A stretch of DNA of 64,000 bases, taken from positions 310,001-374,000 of the forward strand of contig JALNZE010000001.1 of NCBI GenBank assembly GCA_023229465.1, written 5' to 3'. The first letter of the stretch is position 1; each line of letters opens with the position of its first letter. The position numbers were made by a program, and so were the translations under genes. The notes below the pieces were generated by a model. That model saw nothing but the letters and a program-made list of their open reading frames with translations, ran no database searches and had not been told where the DNA came from. Shown one piece after another: positions 27,301 to 34,751 of the stretch. This DNA is from Chitinophagaceae bacterium (GTDB lineage Bacteria > Bacteroidota > Bacteroidia > Chitinophagales > Chitinophagaceae).

Positions 27301-28111
27301 CTGCCGCGGAATTGAGTGATACTCTTTTAATGGATGTATCCAGCACCCGCAAAAAAGGTTTTCCATCTGTATAGGTAAACTCAAATTTCCCCTTGAGGTC
27401 ATCAGTGAGTGAGTAGCCATACAGCGCGAGTAGTTTATTTTTTTCTTTATCCCAGTTACGAATACTGTCGAAATAATTAGGACCATAATTATGTAATAAC
27501 TGCAAGAGTACAATATTCTTGTGTACGCAAAGCGGGTGTTCCGTATCAGTTTGGCAGGCACAGCTGGTATCGAAATTGCGTTCCTCATTTTTCTGGATCA
27601 CCACTTTATACTGTTCCCCTTCATACTCTAACTCGGCCAGTACGCGTTCCTCTTTCGCTTCCAGGATATTACTACGTGAACTGCGTAAATAATTTTGCGC
27701 GATTTCAAAATTAGTCTGTGCAGACAACATCCTGATCAGCTTCAGTTCCAGTTGTTTCATTTTAACTACCGTGTGCCGCTGATCGTAAATCGTTTCTTTA
27801 TCCCCCAATAAATTTTTATCCAGCATATCCTGCAAATGAAACAGGGCGCCGGCCTTATGCCGGCATATTTCAGAAAGATTATAAGGGCAACTGCAACGGA
27901 GTGATAGTGTTTTAGGATCTTTGAACTGATTAACATGTACTTTATAAAAAGTAGCATAGCCATCATCCTTCACCCGAAAAATAACAGCAGCCATCAGGTC
28001 ATCATATTCTACCAGCTCAACATTACCGAGTGCATGAATTTTTTTACCACGACGGATTACTTCTTCCGTTCCGCTGTTATAAATATGTTTGACCAAATAA
28101 GGTAAAGCCAT
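24347..28111 (-). CDS. SNF2/Swi2-type helicase with two N-terminal SWIM zinc motifs
   Basis: A 1254-residue protein. Two CxCxnCxH SWIM-type motifs lie near the N-terminus (Cys73, Cys75, Cys83, His85; and Cys184, Cys186, Cys195, His197). A middle region of about 500 residues, predicted to be DNA- or protein-binding, precedes a complete SNF2 ATPase: motif I LADDMGLGKTIQAL, DESQ as motif II, LSGTPLQN as motif III, and motif VI in DRTHRIGQ, with FQNDENCRVFLISLKAGG between. Bacterial members are thought to act on RNA polymerase or DNA during repair (RapA- or HepA-like), but the substrate of SWIM/SNF2 proteins is not established. Confidence 0.92.
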   Translation of the reverse strand: MALPYLVKHIYNSGTEEVIRRGKKIHALGNVELVEYDDLMAAVIFRVKDDGYATFYKVHVNQFKDPKTLSLRCSCPYNLSEICRHKAGALFHLQDMLDKNLLGDKETIYDQRHTVVKMKQLELKLIRMLSAQTNFEIAQNYLRSSRSNILEAKEERVLAELEYEGEQYKVVIQKNEERNFDTSCACQTDTEHPLCVHKNIVLLQLLHNYGPNYFDSIRNWDKEKNKLLALYGYSLTDDLKGKFEFTYTDGKPFLRVLDTSIKRVSLNSAAEARPGPVESGIDQDSMPAGEEPVKTTLKLGIVITANELQYPYVQLEAVQGEADEALTKYISKTAKLDLAKFINTEVFSEEDKMLLQQLRKLMPGEVSRYLNRNSPFSGIWENIIQQHNDELPEETRHLINEFLHPKFKKFFTDLTVSKFVFYLPARKTFTTANLLQAELMEPFISPEFEVSYANGEYLVDCRIKLPLADLNIAENESESALMFQYHNQFYTWQRSEDIMVVEKFLPSGIIHIAAEDWAVQLQRFLLPLSKEYAVHFTNVLKEEVKDIKPELKIMLKEKGDYLLFQPLFNYRGYDVRTTDKEKIILPIADKLLVIQRNLEVEREFIQKIESLHSAFIRPADGHVLALKGTDVLRNNWFFLFVDAVKEMNVPVFGFEALKNFRFNTAKPTTKIFISSNTDWFDAKVEILFGEQKVTIEEVKKALGNKQQFVQLDDGTLGILPEEWIKKYSLLFRVGDGKSGSMKLSKYHFSVIEELYLQRDEEELFFKLEEKYENLKGNHSIKPIAAPAHLKEILRPYQESGFQWLNYLREVQWGGILADDMGLGKTIQALSFIHHLKEENGTLKALVVCPTTLMFNWQNEIKKFTPSLTFSIHHGGNRSHEILGSGEIDVIITTYGTLRSDIKQFVDVNFDYVILDESQAIKNPGSKVTKAAGLLKAKNRLCLSGTPLQNNTFDIFAQMNFLNPGMLGSIEFFKQEFSVPIDKFGEKEQKDHLRKLLYPFILRRTKEQVAKDLPEKQEMVLFCEMGDEQRKIYEAYRNDYRDKILGVVENQGIQKSQLTILQGLMKLRQICDSPAIVKEEERFPNVSVKLEEIGREITENISNHKALIFSQFLGMLALIREKMKELGVDYEYFDGSSTVAEREKAITRFQNDENCRVFLISLKAGGVGLNLTAADYVYIVDPWWNPAVEQQAIDRTHRIGQTKNIFAYRMICTDTVEDKILKLQERKRNLAKDLITDDEGFVKSLTKEDVEYLFS

Positions 28112-28182
28112 GGAAAAGTTTGGAGTTTGGAGTCTGGAGTCCGGAATTAGTTACCAGCTCCTTACTTCGAAAAGGGCAATTT

Positions 28183-28191
28183 GCAAAAATA
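28183..28191 (-). promoter_or_regulatory. Candidate -7 promoter element for the SNF2 gene
   Basis: On the minus strand TATTTTTGC matches TAnnTTTG plus C about 70 bp before the start codon. No good -33 element at 19-21 bp spacing was seen. The rest of the 214-bp gap (28112-28325) is purine-rich with short imperfect repeats of AATTTGAAAA and TTTGGAGT. Confidence 0.35.
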
Positions 28192-28325
28192 AAGGAAAGC
28201 AAATGGTTTGCGAAAAGAAAAGGGGGAGAATTTGAAAATTTAAGGATTTAAAAAATTGAAAAGGGATGGGAATGGAAAGAATTTGAAAATTCGAAGACTT
28301 GAACATAGAAGGAAGGGGCGTAAAA

Positions 28326-29048
28326 TTAAAGCAATACAAGGTTGCCTTTATGATATATGGGTAAAATATTAGCTACATCTGGAGTAACACAGTATTCGAG
28401 ATCTGCTTCAAGACCGTAAGCGGCAAGGCGGTGCCAGTGGGTAGTTTTTCTGATGAACTGTAACATATCCTGCTTATGCAGTGTGTACATATCCGCAGCC
28501 ATCAGGCTACTATCACAGTGGATCGAAAAATAATCTTTTACCCGGTTGATCACTGCTCCGGCAAATAAAGTGTCTTCCAGGTTAAAACGGTCCTTCCATG
28601 CTGAACAGCCAAGTATCACATTTTTTTGTTGTGCTATCAGGTGGTCACAAACCGCGGTTAAATTAGGGAATGACCCTGTAATCACCTCCGAGGCACTATT
28701 GTTCAGGGCCAGGTGAAGCAAGCGTGTACCATTGGTGGTAGTTAGCACCAGGGTTTTGCCTTCGATAAATGAGCGCGGATATTCTGCCGGGGAATTGCCA
28801 TAGGCTAACCCTTCAATTACTTTGCCATCCCGTTCTCCGGCTGTAATGCCACTGGTTTCTTTACCCATCCGAATACAGAGATCAACCGAATCAACCGGAA
28901 TAACCCTTTGCGCACCATTATATAACGCGGTAGCGATTGTTGAAGTAGCGCGGAATACATCAATCACCACCACGATACTGTTTTTAATATCATAGATATC
29001 CAGCAGTTTGGGTGAGAGAACAGTATGCAGAACAGGCTTGGGGCTCAT
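28326..29048 (-). CDS. 2-phosphosulfolactate phosphatase (ComB) family protein
   Basis: A 240-residue protein with ComB signatures: VVVIDVFRATSTIATAL near the N-terminus, the GERDG turn, and TLVLTTTNGTRLLHLA. In archaea ComB dephosphorylates 2-phosphosulfolactate for coenzyme M synthesis. Bacteria of this phylum do not make coenzyme M by the archaeal route, and ComA/ComC are not seen here, so the phosphatase may feed another sulfonate such as sulfolactate, or act on another phosphate ester. The longer frame starts with TTG at 29108; the ATG at 29048 fits the family. Confidence 0.85.
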   Translation of the reverse strand: MSPKPVLHTVLSPKLLDIYDIKNSIVVVIDVFRATSTIATALYNGAQRVIPVDSVDLCIRMGKETSGITAGERDGKVIEGLAYGNSPAEYPRSFIEGKTLVLTTTNGTRLLHLALNNSASEVITGSFPNLTAVCDHLIAQQKNVILGCSAWKDRFNLEDTLFAGAVINRVKDYFSIHCDSSLMAADMYTLHKQDMLQFIRKTTHWHRLAAYGLEADLEYCVTPDVANILPIYHKGNLVLL

Positions 29049-29121
29049 AGAGCAGCAAAGATAACAGCAGAAAGGGATATTGGGTATTGAATAAAATTCC
29101 GTACCCAATAGTCAACCTTCC

Positions 29122-29460
29122 TCAGGCTTTCTTCGTCAGAATCAACAGTTCGCTTGCCTGTACTTCTGTAACATAGCGTTTGATGCCCTGCTTGTCTGTG
29201 TAATTGCGGTTAACAAGTTTACCTTCTATGGCTACTTCAGTTCCTTTTACAAGGTATTTTTCGGCTATTTCTGCCAGCTTCCCCCATGCAATTACGCTAT
29301 GCCATTGCGTTTCAGACACTTTTTCGCCTTTGGCATTCTTGTAACTTTCGTTAGTAGCTACATTTAAGTTGGCTACTTTTTTCCCATCGCCGATGGTTTT
29401 TACCTCCGGGGCCTGGCCCAGGTTACCAATGAGTTGTACTTTGTTTTTGATCGCATTCAT
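29122..29460 (-). CDS. ssb: Single-stranded DNA-binding protein, short form
   Basis: A 112-residue OB-fold SSB: starts MNAIKNKVQLIGNLG, with the core WHSVIAWGKLAEIAEKYL and GKLVNRNYTD. It ends right after the OB fold and has no linker or acidic DDDIPF-type C-terminal tip, which normally recruits replication and repair proteins. It could be a secondary SSB for recombination or a natural-transformation-type paralogue. It lies 73 bp upstream of the ComB-like gene. Confidence 0.92.
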   Translation of the reverse strand: MNAIKNKVQLIGNLGQAPEVKTIGDGKKVANLNVATNESYKNAKGEKVSETQWHSVIAWGKLAEIAEKYLVKGTEVAIEGKLVNRNYTDKQGIKRYVTEVQASELLILTKKA

Positions 29461-29677
29461 AACGGTTCAGTTTAATTTTTTGTTGATTATGTATGGGCAG
29501 CTATGTTACTGCCGTTAACCATACAAATATGAATGCAGGGAAAACGATTAGTCGGCTTTTATTCGGTTACTTTCGGATGTAAGCGTTTGTAAACGGGGAG
29601 GGAATACCGAATATTGAACAAAGAAAAACGAATAGTAAAGTGAAGAACAGGATGAAGCGGTAAGTGATCATAACAGC

Positions 29678-29713
29678 AAAAAAAAGTGACCCACTGCAAT
29701 TCGGCGGGCCACT
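29678..29713 (-). terminator. Rho-independent terminator of the NrfD/Fe-S unit
   Basis: On the minus strand AGTGGCCC pairs with GGGTCACT (one G-T pair) across a 13-nt loop, followed by eight T. It lies 43 bp after the stop of the last gene of the cluster. The rest of the 295-bp gap to ssb shows no other feature. Confidence 0.8.
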
Positions 29714-29755
29714 AAATAAAATGATATTGGATTATTAAAAGGAGTATTTATGTTG

Positions 29756-30655
29756 CTATTGCTTTACATCAGTAGTATCCTCCATGCCTAATTTTCTGAT
29801 TTGAATAATTTGCCTGGCCAGGTATATGATTACTGACCAAACACCAACTACAATGGAACCAGCCAGAAATAATAACCAAATTGGTGCCTTATCTCTTGTA
29901 GCAAATAAAGTTCTCTCGTCAAATGTATTCAATGGCGTAAAAGGCGCGCCCCACTTAACGGGTTGTTCAATAGATATATTACCATATAATTCATTGTCTT
30001 CCGTTTTTGCAACAAGCATAATATTGCCATTAGCATCACCAGGCATATCAATTCTTTTGAATTCGGCGGTTGCCTGACCACTTGAATCAGTGGTATATGT
30101 TTCCGCATCGCCAACAGAAAGATTACCGATACTTCTTTTGATAATTATCTTTGTTTCAACATCCGGAGCCGGGATCCAGTCATTGCCGCTTTTTGCTTTC
30201 ACAGTTGCAACAATACTCCTGATACCATCCGTAAAAACTGTATCAACGGTAATCTTTGCCTTAGTTACTGAGGCTTCGCCACTGGCAGATTCGTATTGCT
30301 TATTGGCTTCTGATGTTGCAATCAGTGTAAAATGTGAAACAGTATCCCAAAAAGATTTTACACTAACAGGAAAACTTACCACGCCGTTTCCATATTTATT
30401 TGTTTGTACAATACCCAACAAATTAGCCTCCTTTTCTTGTCCCAAAAACACTTTTACAGTGATACCAGGAACATCTATAAATTTCTTGTTGATTTTTACT
30501 TTGGTAAAAATAGAAACTGAAGGAACTGTGTTATTGGCTAGCCGGTAGGATACGGTTACAAGCAAACTTGGTTTGGTATCCTGTGTTATTGCGCTGCTAA
30601 CACAAAGAACAGCGAGACCTACCAACAGCAGTTTATAATTATTCAGCATTTTCAT
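29756..30655 (-). CDS. Exported protein with two Ig-like domains and a C-terminal membrane anchor
   Basis: A 299-residue protein: signal peptide (about 1-24), two similar beta-rich segments, and one membrane span near 258-280 (WLLFLAGSIVVGVWSVIIYL) with a basic cytoplasmic end. The repeats align as VPGITVKVFLGQ...TNKYGNGVVSFP and APDVETKIIIKR...TTDSSGQATAEF, a pattern like Big_1/transthyretin-type domains. I do not recognise a named family. It overlaps the NrfD gene by 17 bp, so it is co-translated. It is probably an assembly or docking factor on the periplasmic side of that complex. Confidence 0.85.
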   Translation of the reverse strand: MKMLNNYKLLLVGLAVLCVSSAITQDTKPSLLVTVSYRLANNTVPSVSIFTKVKINKKFIDVPGITVKVFLGQEKEANLLGIVQTNKYGNGVVSFPVSVKSFWDTVSHFTLIATSEANKQYESASGEASVTKAKITVDTVFTDGIRSIVATVKAKSGNDWIPAPDVETKIIIKRSIGNLSVGDAETYTTDSSGQATAEFKRIDMPGDANGNIMLVAKTEDNELYGNISIEQPVKWGAPFTPLNTFDERTLFATRDKAPIWLLFLAGSIVVGVWSVIIYLARQIIQIRKLGMEDTTDVKQ

Positions 30656-31949
30656 GTTGTTCAGTTATAGTTTCATGAATAGGAATGATAGGAAAAACCC
30701 TCGCAAAAAAAGTAATTACCAGCAATGCACCTGCCAGAGAGCCTATGGCAATGGCCCATTCTTCCCAACTTGGAAAATAATGATGGTAGCTTTGTGGCAC
30801 ATTATACATAGGTAAAAAAGGATGTAACAAAGTTGGTGTTACAATCAGGTATCTTTTAAACCAGGCGCCAACCACTACCATTACGCCGGCAATAAACATA
30901 GGTATTGGCTTTCTGCCTTTTTTAAAGAGCATGATGGCAATCGGAATCAGCATTCCCACACAAATGGCAAACCAGAAAAGTGGGGCAAACTCACCTGCAA
31001 AAAGTTGATTCAAATGCGCCTCTTCCGGTTTTTTCATTTTGAAAGCAGGAACCAGGTATTCATTTATATTAAAATACAAATACAACAGGGCCAGCAATAC
31101 CACAATTTTTCCCATCTTGTCAAAATGCATCTCTGTGATATACTTCTCCAGTTTATAGGCTTTTCTAAATACATACATAGCTACCACCACACCACCTGCC
31201 CCTACCAGAAATGCGCCGGAAATAAAATAGGCCCCAAAATTAGTACTGTCCCAACCCGGCCGATAAGTGGTAGCAAATAACCAGGAAGTAACGGTATGTA
31301 TAGAAAAGGCAACAGGAATAATGGTAATACACAAAATGGTTACCGCTTTATTATTAATTTTCTCCTGTAAAGCAAGTCCTTTCCAGAATGACCCCATAAA
31401 GCGGTACATTTTTTGAAATTTGTTGACACCTTCTCCTTTTGCTTTCAACAATATTTTCAAATCCGGAAGCAAGGGTAGATATAGCAGAAGAAGACTGATT
31501 ACAAAGTAGGTCGCAATCACAATTACATCCCACATAATAGGCGATTGTACCCGGCCATACACCATCAGGTACCAAAACCTTTCCGGGCGGCCCATATCCA
31601 CAATGATAATGATTGATGCAAACACGATGGCCGAGACAGCAATAATTTCCGCAATCCGGGTAAGTGGTGTACTCCAATGTACATCAGCCAGCCGGAACAC
31701 TGCCGTAATTAAAGAACCTACCAGGCTGATGGCTACAAAAAACACAAAGTTAGAAATATAAATTCCCCATGAAACATAATCTCTCATGGCTGTTACTTCT
31801 AAACCATAGGTCAATTGCCGTATGTAAGCAAATAAACCAATACCGCATAAAACAAGCAAAGAGGCTGTCCAGATCATACCTCTTTTTCCAAACGCCTGGG
31901 GCAATAAATCTTTGGTGATGTTTTCCGGGGATATCTTTAGTTTTTCCAC
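30639..31949 (-). CDS. NrfD/PsrC-type quinol-linked membrane subunit
   Basis: A 436-residue integral membrane protein with 9-10 predicted spans, of the NrfD/PsrC/DsrP/ActC family. These proteins bind a quinone and exchange electrons with a bound Fe-S subunit. The family's DMGRPERFWYLMVYGR motif is present, with the TSWLFATTYRPGWDSTNFG periplasmic loop. The start is GTG at 31949; an in-frame stop lies just upstream and the next ATG would cut into the first span. The Fe-S partner is encoded 12 bp before it. Confidence 0.92.
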   Translation of the reverse strand: MEKLKISPENITKDLLPQAFGKRGMIWTASLLVLCGIGLFAYIRQLTYGLEVTAMRDYVSWGIYISNFVFFVAISLVGSLITAVFRLADVHWSTPLTRIAEIIAVSAIVFASIIIIVDMGRPERFWYLMVYGRVQSPIMWDVIVIATYFVISLLLLYLPLLPDLKILLKAKGEGVNKFQKMYRFMGSFWKGLALQEKINNKAVTILCITIIPVAFSIHTVTSWLFATTYRPGWDSTNFGAYFISGAFLVGAGGVVVAMYVFRKAYKLEKYITEMHFDKMGKIVVLLALLYLYFNINEYLVPAFKMKKPEEAHLNQLFAGEFAPLFWFAICVGMLIPIAIMLFKKGRKPIPMFIAGVMVVVGAWFKRYLIVTPTLLHPFLPMYNVPQSYHHYFPSWEEWAIAIGSLAGALLVITFFARVFPIIPIHETITEQHENAE

Positions 31950-31961
31950 TGTTTACTCTAT

Positions 31962-32912
31962 TTATTTATGTGAGCTGATGTCTTTGTCTGCTTTTGATTC
32001 ATCATCCATGCCATCCTCAAATTTAAAGCTGCGACTTACCGGGGGCAGATAATACACACTTGGTTTAGTGCCCAGATCTTCCATCAAACGATAGCCCGCT
32101 TTATCTCTTAGCAATTCACTCAACCGGAAAGTTTCAGCGCCATTGGTTACAGAATCTTCATTCATATCGCCGTACAGGAATACGCCATTCGGACAGGCTT
32201 CAACACAATAAGGTAATTTACCTTCACGATACCTGTCCGGACAGAAATCACATTTTCCAACAGTTCCTCTTTTTTGTGGCACACTGGTTTCAGGGGAATA
32301 TGGCTGTTCGGTACCGGCAACCTCTTTATAATCTGATTCCTGCCAGTTAAATACCCTGGAAGAATAAGGACAGGCAGCCATACAGAACCTGCAACCAATG
32401 CAGCGTTCATTATCAATTAAAACAATTCCATCCTGGCGTTTAAATGTTGCATCAACCGGGCAAACTTTTACACAAGGCGGTTCATCACAATGCATACAGT
32501 TAGTAGGTTGCCAGTAAGGAGCTGTATGTTCAGACTCCTGTAATGGATATATTTTCATCCAGTTTTGATCAGAATGGACATGGTGTACATGGTTGCAGGC
32601 TTCCTGGCATTTACGCAGGTTTTTACACCTGGCCAGGTCTATCACCATTACAAATTTTTTGCCTTCTATACCAATCCTTGATGCGTCAATTGAAACAGGC
32701 GGTACTACAGGTACCGGTTTTAAAAACGCCTTATCTACTTCAATAATTTCTCCATCAACAGAAAGCAGTTTTACTTTTTCGCCGGATGCCGTTACACCTT
32801 CGTCAACACCTGCTGTAAATGGATCTTTCTTGGTAGAGCATCCCACAGCAACGCTTGCAAGCAAACCAGCCGCAATAAATTCCCGGCGCGATTTTGTTTC
32901 TTTATTTTCCAT
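31962..32912 (-). CDS. Tat-exported Fe-S lipoprotein, NrfC/DsrO/ActB-like
   Basis: A 316-residue periplasmic electron-transfer protein. SRREFIAAG at 8-16 is a Tat motif and is followed by a lipobox with Cys25, so it is a Tat lipoprotein. Four ferredoxin-type cysteine sets follow: Cys96/102/106, Cys139/142/147/151, Cys171/174/177/181 and Cys221/224/236/240. The first set lacks its second Cys (Leu99), so one cluster is predicted to be [3Fe-4S], as in NarH and ActB. It should pass electrons between the NrfD quinol site and the cytochromes encoded upstream. Confidence 0.92.
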   Translation of the reverse strand: MENKETKSRREFIAAGLLASVAVGCSTKKDPFTAGVDEGVTASGEKVKLLSVDGEIIEVDKAFLKPVPVVPPVSIDASRIGIEGKKFVMVIDLARCKNLRKCQEACNHVHHVHSDQNWMKIYPLQESEHTAPYWQPTNCMHCDEPPCVKVCPVDATFKRQDGIVLIDNERCIGCRFCMAACPYSSRVFNWQESDYKEVAGTEQPYSPETSVPQKRGTVGKCDFCPDRYREGKLPYCVEACPNGVFLYGDMNEDSVTNGAETFRLSELLRDKAGYRLMEDLGTKPSVYYLPPVSRSFKFEDGMDDESKADKDISSHK

Positions 32913-32940
32913 TACGTATAAATATTAAATGATCTGTGAA

Positions 32941-33186
32941 TTAGGCCTTTATCCAATCATGAACATCTTCATTGGATATTTTTGTTGTGGCTGTTGGAAG
33001 TTTTGAAATATCCACTTCTACCAGTCTGCCATCCTCTGTTAACATTTTAACTGTTTCTACCTTAGCTGTTTCTTTTTTCCCCGCATTACTGCCAGAGAAA
33101 AATCTAAAAAAGGTAAATGAGGAAAATATAGCGGCACCCCATAAAAGAAATTTTTTCCGGGATGATATTGGTTGTTTTTGTTCCAT
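32941..33186 (-). CDS. Small Tat-signal-like membrane protein of the NrfD cluster
   Basis: An 81-residue protein: SSRKKFLLWG (Arg-Lys variant of a Tat motif), a hydrophobic segment FSSFTFFRFFSG, then a soluble tail. The tail VKMLTEDGRLVEVD resembles VKLLSVDGEIIEVD in the Fe-S protein (about residues 47-60), so it looks like a headless copy of that subunit's N-terminus. It is the first gene of the second transcription unit, 28 bp before the Fe-S gene. The longer frame starts with TTG at 33216; the ATG at 33186 was chosen. Confidence 0.8.
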   Translation of the reverse strand: MEQKQPISSRKKFLLWGAAIFSSFTFFRFFSGSNAGKKETAKVETVKMLTEDGRLVEVDISKLPTATTKISNEDVHDWIKA

Positions 33187-33264
33187 AAACTGATTTCTGG
33201 TTGAATGATAGCACAAATTACAGTGGTAGTTTGTGTGAAAAAATGATCATACTCACCAGGGAGC

Positions 33265-33278
33265 ATGATAAATGTCAT
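33265..33278. promoter_or_regulatory. CRP/FNR-type site before the small Tat/Fe-S/NrfD unit
   Basis: ATGATAAATGTCAT contains TGAT-N4-GTCA, matching the CRP/FNR superfamily form TGAY-N4-RTCA. The centre is 85 bp before the start codon at 33186 and just after the terminator of the preceding gene, where a promoter is needed. Confidence 0.55.
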
Positions 33279-33300
33279 AATTATTATAGCAGAACAGCAT

Positions 33301-33333
33301 AAAAAAACCGATTTGTAATAATACAAACCGGTT
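33301..33333 (-). terminator. Rho-independent terminator after the CX2CH cytochrome gene
   Basis: On the minus strand AACCGGTTTGTA, loop TTAT, TACAAATCGGTT, then a T-run: a 12-bp stem with one mismatch. It divides the respiratory cluster into two transcription units. Confidence 0.8.
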
Positions 33334-33355
33334 CCCGATTTTGCAATACCAACCG

Positions 33356-33763
33356 CTATTTTTTAAGTGTTCTCATAAAATTAATCAGCACCCATCTTTC
33401 ATCCACATCAGGTAATTTCTTTTTAAAACTTGGCATATCTTCTCTGCCTTCTGATAATTTATAAAATAAGGATCCGTCAGTCTGTGACTGAAAGTCGGCA
33501 GTTGAAAAATCACCGGGTTCTGTTTTCAATTGAGCCGCTTTTGAGCCGTCACCCAATCCTTTCCCACCATGACATGATTTGCAATGCGTATTCCATAAAG
33601 TTTTGGCTTCCGCTAATGTTGCAGGATCACTTGCTACTGTACTTTTCAATTTCTTGCTGGCTTCCGGCACCGGCCATGGCTTAACCTGCTGCTCACTAAA
33701 TACGGTAAAACTAACCGCGACAGAACCGATAACTACGGTAGCTAATAAAACTATTTTTTTCAT
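33356..33763 (-). CDS. Periplasmic class I-like cytochrome c
   Basis: A 135-residue monoheme cytochrome with a signal peptide (about 1-22), heme motif CKSCH at about 60-64 (canonical CX2CH) and a likely axial Met in REDMPSF. The fold length suits a small soluble electron carrier. As the last gene of the first unit it could shuttle electrons from the NrfD/Fe-S complex to an acceptor protein. Confidence 0.92.
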   Translation of the reverse strand: MKKIVLLATVVIGSVAVSFTVFSEQQVKPWPVPEASKKLKSTVASDPATLAEAKTLWNTHCKSCHGGKGLGDGSKAAQLKTEPGDFSTADFQSQTDGSLFYKLSEGREDMPSFKKKLPDVDERWVLINFMRTLKK

Positions 33764-33813
33764 TTATATTAATTTTTGTTGATACCATGAAGGTATGAAA
33801 AAATGATTGTTTC

Positions 33814-34740
33814 TTAAAAATTCCACAACCTGGTAATGTTAAAACCAATTACAAATTGCCCTTTTGTAAAATCATTCTGATTGAACAAATTATTGTTCTG
33901 CGGTAATATGCTACTATAATTGCCGGCAAATACTTCAAATGCGTGACCACTCGAATTCATCTCCAGTCCAAAACTGATATTAGGATGAGGGTTACCGATC
34001 GAATGCTGCGTAAGCGGCTGATCATAGTTTACAACAATAGCAGTTTTAGGCGATATTTTATACCTGCCTGAAAACGAGATGGCAAAATGATCATTATTTA
34101 ATTTAGGTAACACTTTGCCGGAAGCATCCAAATACCCTTCCAGGTTATTAAAGTGTGATAAACTGGGGCTAACCTGCAGAGAGAATTTGTCAGAAACTTT
34201 CCTTGCAATGATAAGCTGGTTAAAGTAACTAAACCGGTCAGAAGTGCTTACAAACAAAGTAGTATTGTCTTTTATCCTGGTATCCATCAGGGCATTTCCA
34301 TAATAAGTAATACTCACAGGTATTTTACCGTCTTTTGTTTGTTTTAGTAAAGCGTATTTTAGATTGAAGTCAACCTGCATCCTGTCGTTTATCGCACCAA
34401 ATCCAAGCTGCAGGTCATTCAATAATGAGTAGCTAAACCCAAGCCGGGTATTCGCTGTCGCGAAAATACCAAACAGATCTCTGATCCCTTTATCCGTAGT
34501 TCCAAACCTGTGCTGAATATCAAATTCAAAAGTTCCTTTTATGGGCACCATTACCGTTTGGTTATCTAAAATAAAGTTGCCTTCAAAGGTATTTTTTACA
34601 AAAGATTTCTTTTTTATAACAGGATCCGGGGCTTTTGTATCCTGTGCCATTACAGTACCCATTCCGCCGCAGAGCACAATTAATAAGCATACTCTGGCAA
34701 AACCGGAAATTGATGAGGAAAAACTATTTTGTTTTTTCAT
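33814..34740 (-). CDS. Outer membrane beta-barrel protein (DUF5777-like)
   Basis: A 308-residue protein with a signal peptide (about 1-32, ending VMAQ) and regular beta-strand periodicity ending in an aromatic C-terminal residue (NITRLWNF), typical of outer membrane barrels. The predicted barrel of about 12-14 strands is too small to be an MtrB-type porin that sheathes a multiheme cytochrome. I recall this family as DUF5777, often beside cytochromes in Bacteroidota; the match is from memory. It lies between two cytochrome genes. Confidence 0.75.
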   Translation of the reverse strand: MKKQNSFSSSISGFARVCLLIVLCGGMGTVMAQDTKAPDPVIKKKSFVKNTFEGNFILDNQTVMVPIKGTFEFDIQHRFGTTDKGIRDLFGIFATANTRLGFSYSLLNDLQLGFGAINDRMQVDFNLKYALLKQTKDGKIPVSITYYGNALMDTRIKDNTTLFVSTSDRFSYFNQLIIARKVSDKFSLQVSPSLSHFNNLEGYLDASGKVLPKLNNDHFAISFSGRYKISPKTAIVVNYDQPLTQHSIGNPHPNISFGLEMNSSGHAFEVFAGNYSSILPQNNNLFNQNDFTKGQFVIGFNITRLWNF

Positions 34741-34751
34741 GAGTTGTTTTT

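Noticed and set aside
33814..34740. An MtrB-type porin for extracellular electron transfer
   Set aside because: The barrel is far too short (308 residues) and no multiheme cytochrome is encoded nearby.
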